45,909 nucleotides of DNA from Synechococcus sp. CCY 9618. GTDB lineage: Bacteria > Cyanobacteriota > Cyanobacteriia > PCC-6307 > Cyanobiaceae. The notes below the pieces were generated by a model. It did not search any database and was not told the DNA's origin. It saw only the letters and a list, made by a program, of their open reading frames with translations. Location of the stretch: NCBI RefSeq assembly GCF_019038415.1, contig NZ_JAFKRG010000042.1, forward strand, positions 1 to 45,909, written 5' to 3'. Shown here piece after piece: positions 17,414-24,471 of this stretch. The translations under genes were made by a program, and so were the position numbers. The number at the start of each line of letters is the position of its first letter. Within the stretch, counting starts at the first letter, position 1.

Positions 17414-17617
17414 TCAGTCACCCGGATCGTTCCATCCGACATGACAGCGGAAGTGCGTCTCCGGGCCGAAGGTCTCACAGCCCTGACCGGTCACGGCGAC
17501 TCCAGTCGGAACCTCCGGGAGGGACGAGGCACGGGCCCGTTGGAGGCCGACCGATTCCTGAGTGGCACCGGCAGCCAGAGCAGGAAAGGCGGCAAAGCCG
17601 ATCCACAAGGGCAGCAT
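17414..17617 (-). CDS. Small exported two-cysteine protein, copy B
   Basis: A 67-residue protein if started at the internal ATG 17617, the position that best matches copy A. It has a hydrophobic segment (LPLWIGFAAFPALAAGA) and the C-terminal GCETFGPETHFRCHVGWNDP, sharing FGPETHFRCHV exactly with copy A. The signal peptide lacks the basic residues of copy A unless translation starts further upstream; the frame is open to an ATG at 17764, which would add 49 residues of a different character. Either the start is unusual or this copy is decaying. Confidence 0.55.
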   Translation of the reverse strand: MLPLWIGFAAFPALAAGATQESVGLQRARASSLPEVPTGVAVTGQGCETFGPETHFRCHVGWNDPGD

Positions 17618-17762
17618 GAGCGAGGCCTCAAGGGATACCGCCTGGGGGGAGCCACGCAGCCATTCCGCCGGGGCCAGAGGCCTGTTCAGCACGAACAGCG
17701 GAGCCAGCCTCACAGCAATACGTTTGTTCTTGTTCACCTGCGGCCGGCCGTACGCCTTCTCC

Positions 17763-18365
17763 ATGCATCAGCGATTTCTTGTGCGACATCCCTATCTGAA
17801 AAGCAACGATCAGAGAGGCTTCAAGCACTGGATACCGGTGATTTCGTTGAGCCTGTTGATGGCCCCATCGACAGCCGCACGGGCAGACACAAAATTCGTC
17901 AACGCCCATTTCTATGCGTTCACGCCCACAGCCTGCCGGATGGCACTTGACCAATACGGTGCAAGCAGCTGCGACGCGGGAGCCGTATCGGTTGCCGCTG
18001 ACAATCCCGACTCTGTCAACCTGCACATGCATGGCAAACTCGGCCAATGGCAGTTGTTGATCAAAGAGGCTACATCAACCAGACCGAGGGTGGATTTGGT
18101 TGTGATCAGATCCAGCGAAAGCATAGCCAAGAACCAGGCGAAACCGGATTACTTCTTCACTCGAAGCAAGGGAGAGATAACCAAGGGAAACTGCTCGCCC
18201 ATCCCACTCAAGAAGGAGTCCCGCGGGCGCTGCACCGTCAGACTGAAGGACGGACGGTCGCTGGAAATGAGCTTCTCCACCCACAACCTCTCACCAGCCA
18301 ACAAGGCTTTGGAGGAATCACCAGCAGTGGCTCGCATCCTTGGGCCTCGCCATCCAGCTTTCTGA
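17763..18365 (+). CDS. Exported protein, unknown family
   Basis: A 200-residue protein from ATG 17763. A longer than usual N-terminus (about 25 polar residues) leads to the hydrophobic core WIPVISLSLLMAPSTAARA, so a signal peptide cleaved near residue 46 is likely. The mature part has four or more cysteines (TPTACRMAL, ASSCDAG, KGNCSPI, GRCTVRL), consistent with disulfides, and is basic. Base composition is clearly lower in GC than the surrounding core genes. I recognise no domain. It is divergent from copy B of the small exported family and may belong to the same accessory block. Confidence 0.6.
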   Translation: MHQRFLVRHPYLKSNDQRGFKHWIPVISLSLLMAPSTAARADTKFVNAHFYAFTPTACRMALDQYGASSCDAGAVSVAADNPDSVNLHMHGKLGQWQLLIKEATSTRPRVDLVVIRSSESIAKNQAKPDYFFTRSKGEITKGNCSPIPLKKESRGRCTVRLKDGRSLEMSFSTHNLSPANKALEESPAVARILGPRHPAF

Positions 18366-19115
18366 TGCGATCTTCATTGACGGTACAGGGCTGGGGTTGA
18401 TCTTCCAGCATCCACGCGCTGGGTGGACTGGCGCTGATTCAAGGCAAAATGGACCCGTGGCTCTACAGGTCTGACCAGGCAATTCGCGACAAGCGGTGGG
18501 TACGGGCACGCGCGGACCACATGCGCTGGAGGCACCGGGATTGGAATTGAGAGGAGCATGAACGCCAGAGGCCCGCTTGAAGGGGGGCTTGGCAGGGCGT
18601 GACAACCATTGAGACAGGTCCATGCCAGCTGCTCATGGCCCCCCTGGCCAAGCATTCCTCAGCATTTCAATGCACCATGCAGGCCCCGGTGGTGGCGGTG
18701 GTCATCCATCGTTATGTCTTTCCGCGCACTGGCGCGGGCGAATGCCACAGCTGTTCGCCACCAGTGCCGCCGCCCATACGGCCAAGCTCAGGCAACGCAT
18801 CAGCCTGGTGGAAACATCCGAGGTCTCCACCCCTCGCCAGGGGCCGAACAAGCCTTCGCGGCCTGTCGTGACTTCCAGGTCCCCCGCCACCGGGTCCTGC
18901 GCAGCATGTTCAGCCAGATCACTGGATCCGCCGCTCCATCTGAACGGACCCTGCCGAGCCCCGTTTCTGATGACGGTGACAACTCTGACTTCACCCGGGC
19001 CCCTGGAAGAGAGCCCTGCGGCCTTGGCTTCTGGCAGGAGTGGTTTGGGGATACCAACCCTGCGGCCGATTCCCTGCTACCGGTGGACTTCCGGACTTCG
19101 CGCGGACCAGCCGTC
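18366..19115. other. 750-base interval without a convincing gene
   Basis: Several frames are open here but none looks protein-like throughout. A 33-codon frame at 18449-18550 (MDPWLYRSDQAIRDKRWVRA onward) is rich in charged and Trp residues and could be a gene remnant. The frame of the downstream amylase stays open back to 18609, with an ATG at 18906 that would add about 70 residues. Base composition is mixed and codon use is unlike the neighbours. I see no RNA gene or repeat. Confidence 0.45.
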
Positions 19116-20774
19116 ATGACCGCCATCTTCGAAGAACTCAAACGCCGCGTCCTGGAAACGGAGATGGATCCGGCCCAGGCCACCGGCACGGCGACGGTGG
19201 CCCTGCTGCGGGCGTGGCTGGCCAGCCATGAGCCCGCCCTGGCCGCCCGCAAGCTGGCCGCACCAACGGAATTCAACGGCACGCTGATGCAGTGGTTTCA
19301 CTGGTACAGCCCCGCCGACGGCGGCCACTGGCGGCGGTTGCAGGATGAAGCGCCGGCCCTGGCCCAGGCGGGCATCACGGCCCTGTGGCTGCCGCCGGCG
19401 GGCAAGGGCGGCAGCGTCTGGGACGTGGGCTATGGCACCTACGACCTTTTCGATCTGGGTGAATTCGACCAGAAGGGCACGGTGCGAACCAAGTACGGCA
19501 CCAAGGCGGAGTATCTGCAGGCCGTGGGCGCCTGCCAGGCCGCCGGGATGCAGGTGTACGCCGATGTGGTGTTCAACCACAAATTGTTCGGCGATGAGCA
19601 GGAGGACTACCTCGCCACCCCCTGCGACCCCGCCGACCGCAACCGCCCCCTGGGCGACGAACGCACCATCCGCGCCTGGACCAGCTTTCGCTTCGACGAG
19701 CGGGGCGGCCAGTACTCGACGATGCAGTGGCACTGGCACCATTTCGACGGCGTCGATCACAACAGCCTCGATCCGGATTTCAATGCCGTCTGGCGCACCC
19801 ACGGGGCCAGCTTCGAGCGCAACGTGGATCTGGAGAAGGGCAACTACGACTACCTGATGGGCTGCGATCTGAACGTGAACCACCCGGAGGTGCGCGGCGA
19901 GCTGAAGCACTGGGGCCGCTGGACCCTGGAGCACGTGGGCGCCGATGGCTTCCGGATCGATGCCATCAAGCACATCTCCAGCGACTTCTTCCTCGACTGG
20001 ATCACCGACCTGGAGACCCATAAGGGCCGCGATCTGTTCGTGGTGGGGGAGTACTGGAGTTACAACCTGGAGACCCTCCACTGGTACGTGGCCAACAGCG
20101 GCGGCCACATGAGCCTTTTCGATGCCCCCCTGCACCGCAACTTCCACCTCGCCAGCCGCAGCGGCGGCCACTACGACATGCGCCGCCTGCTGGACGGCAC
20201 CCTGATGCAGGAGTTGCCCCTGCTGGCGGTGACCCTGGTGGAGAACCACGACACCCAGCCGCTGCAGTCACTGGAATCGGTGGTGGAGCCCTGGTTCAAG
20301 CCCCTGGCCTATGCCGTGATCCTGCTGCGGGATCAGGGCTACCCCTGCATCTTCCACGCCGATTACTACGGCGCCCACTACAGCGACACCAAGAACGGCC
20401 AGACCCACGAGATCTGGCTGCCCAGCCACCGCTTTCTGATCGATCGCTTCCTGATGGCCCGCGGCCACTGCGCCTACGGCCCGCAATACGACTACATCGA
20501 CCACGTCAACACCATCGGCTGGACCCGCCTGGGCACCCCCGGCCACCCCCGGGCCATGGCCGTGCTGCTCAGCGATGGGGCCGCCGGCAGCAAGTGGATG
20601 GAGGTGGGCAAACCCCACACCCGCTTCCGGGATCTGACCGGCCACCTGGGGCAGACGATCACCACCAACGGCGACGGCTGGGCGGAATGGCGCTGTCCGG
20701 GTGGCTCGGTGTCGGTGTGGGTGGAGGAGGCGGCCCTGGCGGAGCTGGGGGTGGTGCTTCACAACGAGCGGTAG
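19116..20774 (+). CDS. Alpha-amylase, GH13 (cytoplasmic GH13_5 type)
   Basis: A 552-residue protein from ATG 19116, chosen because MTAIFEELKRRVLE begins the protein-like part; an upstream ATG at 18906 is possible. The TIM barrel starts with FNGTLMQWFHWYSPADGGHW. The four GH13 regions are visible: DVVFNH, the nucleophile in DGFRIDAIKH (about Asp280), the acid/base Glu in VVGEYW (about 312) and the third Asp in VENHDT (about 378). There is no signal peptide, which suits a cytoplasmic enzyme that cuts alpha-1,4 bonds in glycogen or maltodextrins. The last 16 bases overlap the converging prodomain-like gene. Confidence 0.9.
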   Translation: MTAIFEELKRRVLETEMDPAQATGTATVALLRAWLASHEPALAARKLAAPTEFNGTLMQWFHWYSPADGGHWRRLQDEAPALAQAGITALWLPPAGKGGSVWDVGYGTYDLFDLGEFDQKGTVRTKYGTKAEYLQAVGACQAAGMQVYADVVFNHKLFGDEQEDYLATPCDPADRNRPLGDERTIRAWTSFRFDERGGQYSTMQWHWHHFDGVDHNSLDPDFNAVWRTHGASFERNVDLEKGNYDYLMGCDLNVNHPEVRGELKHWGRWTLEHVGADGFRIDAIKHISSDFFLDWITDLETHKGRDLFVVGEYWSYNLETLHWYVANSGGHMSLFDAPLHRNFHLASRSGGHYDMRRLLDGTLMQELPLLAVTLVENHDTQPLQSLESVVEPWFKPLAYAVILLRDQGYPCIFHADYYGAHYSDTKNGQTHEIWLPSHRFLIDRFLMARGHCAYGPQYDYIDHVNTIGWTRLGTPGHPRAMAVLLSDGAAGSKWMEVGKPHTRFRDLTGHLGQTITTNGDGWAEWRCPGGSVSVWVEEAALAELGVVLHNER

Positions 20775-21313
20775 GCCCGCTGCATCAGCAGCTGCACCTC
20801 GACGCTCTCCACACCGGCCATCGCTTCCAGCCTGGAAACGCCGGCCAGGGCATCGCCGATGCTGCCGGACCGGGCCCGCAGCCAGCCGGCCCGGGGCGCA
20901 TGCTCCAGACCCTCGGCCATGGGAAAGCCGGCCTGCGCCAGCTCGACACGGTGCGCCTCGACGGTGTCCCCCTCCCGGAAGCGGATGAACAGTCGCCCCG
21001 TGGGGCAGGCCAGGGAAACACCGTCCTTCGGGGCATAGACGGGGCTGACCTGCTGGCCGGGGGCCAGGGGGCCGGCGGGGGCGCCCCGCAGGATGGCGAT
21101 CCCCTCGGCTTCGAACACCACAACCGCCCGTGTCGTGGGCAGGGGTTCACCGTGGAGGGCGAAATAGCCGGGCTGCCGTACATACACCAGCTCCTTCGTG
21201 GCACCCGCCCTGATCTGCGGGGGGAAGCCATCCGGAAGCGGATCATCCGTGGGCGCCACGGTGCCTCCAGCGAACAACGGAACATCCGGCCACAAGCTGT
21301 ACAGGTAACTCAT
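20759..21313 (-). CDS. Stand-alone subtilase-prodomain-like protein
   Basis: A 184-residue protein without signal peptide or membrane segment. Residues 107-182 align almost without gaps to residues 114-190 of the divergent subtilase at 21509: RLFIRF against NLFIKF, then shared EA, L-G, W, A-VE and a basic end. An earlier stretch (VVVFEAEGIAIL) also matches FREAGVELL of the protease prodomain. It has no catalytic domain. I infer a free prodomain that could inhibit or help fold the neighbouring protease. The similarity was read by eye and needs a profile comparison. The stop lies inside the amylase 3' end. Confidence 0.6.
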   Translation of the reverse strand: MSYLYSLWPDVPLFAGGTVAPTDDPLPDGFPPQIRAGATKELVYVRQPGYFALHGEPLPTTRAVVVFEAEGIAILRGAPAGPLAPGQQVSPVYAPKDGVSLACPTGRLFIRFREGDTVEAHRVELAQAGFPMAEGLEHAPRAGWLRARSGSIGDALAGVSRLEAMAGVESVEVQLLMQRAYRSL

Positions 21314-21508
21314 CCATCAGCGGGGCACCCTTGAAGAAGAATGAAGTGTTTCCCCCCATGACACCTGTTCAAGACATGGCGGCTTCGCCGTAAAGAGCAG
21401 CGCTGAGAAGGGAGAATGGCTCCAGAAATCTGATCTCCGCCTACGCCATTCCGCTGCAGCTTCGCTGAATCTCCATTCTCTCCCTGACCTTCCCCAGGAG
21501 CCCTTCCC

Positions 21509-23497
21509 ATGGTCCAGGTTTGCTACGGCGGGAAAAACGGACAGCCCCTTGAGCTGGAGATCAGCGCCAATCACCTCGTCGTCCGCACCCGCAGCCGCCA
21601 GGCGGTGATGCCGGAGCGCCCGTTTGAAGTGTCGCCGCTGAGCGCCGAGGCCCGCCGGGTGCTGAGCCAGTTCGAGACCATCACCCGGTTCCGGGAGGCG
21701 GGCGTCGAGCTGCTGAGCACGAAAACCGGCCAGGCCGATGGCGGCCTGCGCGACACCGCCCGCCGCCTGCTGAAGGCTGAACAGGCAGTGGCCTTTGCCG
21801 GGCGGGTGCTGGTGGATGCCTTTGCCCGGCCGGTGGTCTACACGGAGAACCTGTTCATCAAGTTCCAGGACGACGCGGATGCCGAGGCCTGCCAGAGCCT
21901 GCTGCGCCGCCATGGGCTCACCCCGAAGCGGGCCCTCGACTACGCCCGCCATGCCTGGTTCGTGGCGGCCCCGGGCGACAGCGGTCTGGCCGTCTTCGCC
22001 ATCGCCAGCAGCCTGCTGGCGGAAGAGATCGTCGAGCTGTGCCACCCCGAACTGGTGAGCCGAAGCCGTCAGCGCCGGCAGGCCTTCCCTCCCCAGTGGC
22101 ATCTCAGGGCCACCACGGTGAACGGCCGGCAGGTGGATGCCCATGCCGAGGTGGAGGCGGCCTGGCAGCTCAGCGACGGCACTGGGGCGATCGTGGCGGT
22201 GGTGGATGACGGCATCGACATCGACCATGAGGAATTCCGCTCCTCAGGCAAGATCGTCGCCCCGCGGGATGTGACGCTGCGCAGCGGCGATCCCCGCCCG
22301 GGCCGGGGCGACGACCACGGCACGGCCTGTGCGGGGGTGGCCTGCGCCAACGGCCGGTTCGGCGCCGCCGGCGTGGCCCCCGGCGCCAGGCTGATCCCGA
22401 TCCGGCTGACCTCCGGCCTGGGGTCCCAGGCGGAGGCCGATGCCTTCGTGTGGGCGGCCCGCAACGGGGCCGACGTGATTTCCTGCAGCTGGGGCCCACC
22501 GGACGGGGCCTGGTGGGACCCGAACGATCCGACGCACCTCCAGGTGGTGCCCCTGCCGGACTCCACCCGGCTGGCGATGGACCATGCCATCCAGCAGGGC
22601 CGCAGCGGCAAGGGATGCGTGATCGTGTTCGCGGCAGGCAACGGCAATGAGAGCGTCGACCATGACGGCTACGCCAGCTACCCGAAAGTGATCGCCGTGG
22701 CCGCCTGCAACGACCAGTCGACGCGCAGCGTCTACAGCGACTTCGGCCGGGCCGTGTGGTGCAGCTTCCCAAGCAGCGACGGCCGGCCGTCGCTGACCCC
22801 AGGCATCTGGACCACCGATCGCACCGGCGTGGAGGGGTACAACCAGGGCACGCTGCGCAAGGGCGATCCGGCGGGCCACTACACCAGTTCCTTCGGCGGC
22901 ACCTCCAGCGCCTGCCCCGGGGTGGCGGGCGTGGCGGCCCTGATCCTGGCCCGCAATCCGGATCTGCGCTGGGACCAGGTGCGGGAGATCCTGCGGCAGT
23001 CCTGCGTGCGGATCGATCCGGCAGGGGGCCGCTATGACACCGATGGGCGCAGCCCGTTCTACGGCTACGGGCGGGTCAATGCCCGCAGGGCGGTGGAGCT
23101 GGCCCTGCCGCCCCAGCCGCAGGCGGCGGTGATCTTCCAGGTGGTGCAGGACGTGCCGATCAACGACTTCCAGACCTCCACCCTCTCGCTGCCGGTGGCC
23201 GGCCAGGGGCCGCTGACGTCGCTCACGGTGGCGGTGGATCTGGACCACACCTACATCGGCGATCTGATCCTCACGCTGCTCCCACCGGCGGCCATGGGAG
23301 CCGGCCCGATCGTGCTGCACGACCGGGCCGGCGGCGGCACCGACAACATCAAGGACACCTACGACGCCATCAACCGGCCCGCCCTTGGCAGCCTCGAGGG
23401 CAGGGATCCAACGGGCACCTGGACCCTGGAGGTGGCCGACCGGGCCGGCCAGGACAGGGGAACCCTGCGCAGCCTGCGGCTGAAGATGACCTTCTGA
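21509..23497 (+). CDS. Kexin-like S8 subtilase with prodomain and P domain
   Basis: A 662-residue serine protease with a CAGGAG ribosome site 9 bases before its ATG. Residues 1-195 look like a prodomain. The peptidase domain has the triad Asp233 (VAVVDDGIDIDH), His270 (GDDHGTACAG) and Ser466 (FGGTSSACPG), with oxyanion Asn378 (FAAGNGN). A P/proprotein-convertase beta-sandwich occupies about 540-662 (LTSLTVAVDLDHTYIGDLIL, then GTWTLEVADRAG). There is no signal peptide, so it is either intracellular or exported by a non-Sec route. It is divergent from the free prodomain-like gene. Confidence 0.9.
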   Translation: MVQVCYGGKNGQPLELEISANHLVVRTRSRQAVMPERPFEVSPLSAEARRVLSQFETITRFREAGVELLSTKTGQADGGLRDTARRLLKAEQAVAFAGRVLVDAFARPVVYTENLFIKFQDDADAEACQSLLRRHGLTPKRALDYARHAWFVAAPGDSGLAVFAIASSLLAEEIVELCHPELVSRSRQRRQAFPPQWHLRATTVNGRQVDAHAEVEAAWQLSDGTGAIVAVVDDGIDIDHEEFRSSGKIVAPRDVTLRSGDPRPGRGDDHGTACAGVACANGRFGAAGVAPGARLIPIRLTSGLGSQAEADAFVWAARNGADVISCSWGPPDGAWWDPNDPTHLQVVPLPDSTRLAMDHAIQQGRSGKGCVIVFAAGNGNESVDHDGYASYPKVIAVAACNDQSTRSVYSDFGRAVWCSFPSSDGRPSLTPGIWTTDRTGVEGYNQGTLRKGDPAGHYTSSFGGTSSACPGVAGVAALILARNPDLRWDQVREILRQSCVRIDPAGGRYDTDGRSPFYGYGRVNARRAVELALPPQPQAAVIFQVVQDVPINDFQTSTLSLPVAGQGPLTSLTVAVDLDHTYIGDLILTLLPPAAMGAGPIVLHDRAGGGTDNIKDTYDAINRPALGSLEGRDPTGTWTLEVADRAGQDRGTLRSLRLKMTF

Positions 23498-23504
23498 GGG
23501 CCCC

Positions 23505-23870
23505 TCAGAACTTGCCGGTCAGGGCCCGGGTGGTGCGCACCAGCCCGGCGGTGGTTTCCGGCAGGTAGGGACCCTTGAGCATCTGGCCGCCGATGCGCAG
23601 GCTGATGCCGGCCAGGAACAGATCAAGGGCCGCCACGGCGGCGGCGGCCTGCAGCCAGCTCAGGGGGAAGGCCCCCTTGATCCACAGCACCAGCATCAGC
23701 TCAGCGGCCACCAGGGCCAGGGCCATCAGGGTGAGGCCCATGCCCAGCATCACACCGCCCCCCACCAGCCGCCGCTTCTCACGGTCGGCCTCCTGCAGGG
23801 CGATGCGCACATGCAGATCCATCACCGAGCTGATCAGGGCCGTGACCCGGCCCATGGTCTTGCCGTTCAT
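23505..23870 (-). CDS. Phage-holin-superfamily-like membrane protein
   Basis: A 121-residue protein with two hydrophobic helices (MLGMGLTLMALALVAAELML and LSWLQAAAAVAALDLFLAGI) and an amphipathic N-terminus, the layout of the Holin-X/YqjE group of small membrane proteins. These are not phage lysis proteins in this context; they occur with DUF883/YqjD proteins. The start overlaps the stop of the upstream DUF883-like gene (ATGA), so the two form a unit. The function is unproven in cyanobacteria. Confidence 0.7.
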   Translation of the reverse strand: MNGKTMGRVTALISSVMDLHVRIALQEADREKRRLVGGGVMLGMGLTLMALALVAAELMLVLWIKGAFPLSWLQAAAAVAALDLFLAGISLRIGGQMLKGPYLPETTAGLVRTTRALTGKF

Positions 23871-24370
23871 GCCGAACGCCGACCGGGGGACAGCAGCAGA
23901 CCCACCAGCAGGCCCACGCCGGCGGCGATGCCGAGGGCCATCAGCGGCCGTTCCCGCACCGGCTTCTCGATCCGGGGCCGCAGGCTGGAGTTGAGCTCAT
24001 CCAGCAGATGCTCCAGCTGCTCCTCCAGAGGCCGCAGCGTGTCGACCACATGGCCCGCCTGCTCGCCGGTCACGTTGACCAGATCCATCAGCTGCTGCTT
24101 CACACCGGAGGTGGTGAGACCGCTCTGGCGGCTGATCACCTCCACCACATGGTCGAGGCTGCCCCGTGTGGCCTCCAGGGTGTGGCGGGCCACCTCGGGC
24201 CATTCCTTCTGGATGGTGGGCAGCAGGCTCTCGAAGCGGTCGCGGAACTGGTTCTGCACCTGCTGTCCATCACCGGATTCGATGGCGGCACCCGACCCGG
24301 AGGACGGAGTGGTTGATGGCGCGTTGGATGGCGCGTTTTCAGTGGCGGGATGGGTGGTGTCCGTCTCCAT
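23867..24370 (-). CDS. DUF883/YqjD-like tail-anchored protein
   Basis: A 167-residue protein from ATG 24370. The first 40 residues are Thr/Pro/Ser-rich and disordered, the middle is a long amphipathic helix region (RFESLLPTIQKEWPEVARHT onward), and the C-terminus is a single membrane helix (PLMALGIAAGVGLLVGLLLS) with a short basic tail. This matches ElaB/YqjD proteins, which sit in the inner membrane and bind ribosomes in stationary-phase E. coli. It is coupled to the holin-like gene downstream and divergent from smc. Confidence 0.72.
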   Translation of the reverse strand: METDTTHPATENAPSNAPSTTPSSGSGAAIESGDGQQVQNQFRDRFESLLPTIQKEWPEVARHTLEATRGSLDHVVEVISRQSGLTTSGVKQQLMDLVNVTGEQAGHVVDTLRPLEEQLEHLLDELNSSLRPRIEKPVRERPLMALGIAAGVGLLVGLLLSPGRRSA

Positions 24371-24419
24371 GGAAATGCTCGCTGCACTAACTACTTACCA
24401 ACAGGTTAGGGAGGGGGGC

Positions 24420-24447
24420 TTGTGGTCGTCGGCACCTCGGCTAAATT
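24420..24447 (+). promoter_or_regulatory. smc: Candidate smc promoter
   Basis: TTGTGG (24420-24425), a 16-base spacer and TAAATT (24442-24447) lie 24 bases before the smc start, the only AT-rich hexamer pair in this short divergent gap. Matched by eye to the sigma-70 consensus only. Confidence 0.35.
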
Positions 24448-24471
24448 CGCAGTGCTCGGCGCACGGGCCTG

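Noticed and set aside
17414-17764. Long version (116 codons) of small exported copy B
   Set aside because: The first 49 residues do not match copy A, and the start coincides with the divergent gene's ATG; the internal ATG fits the paralogue better.
18449-18550. A 33-codon frame starting MDPWLYRSDQ
   Set aside because: Protein-like composition but too short to support without homologues; may be a gene remnant.
23505-23870. Prophage lysis gene, because of the holin-like fold
   Set aside because: No other phage genes nearby; the pairing with a DUF883-like protein indicates a house-keeping membrane pair.
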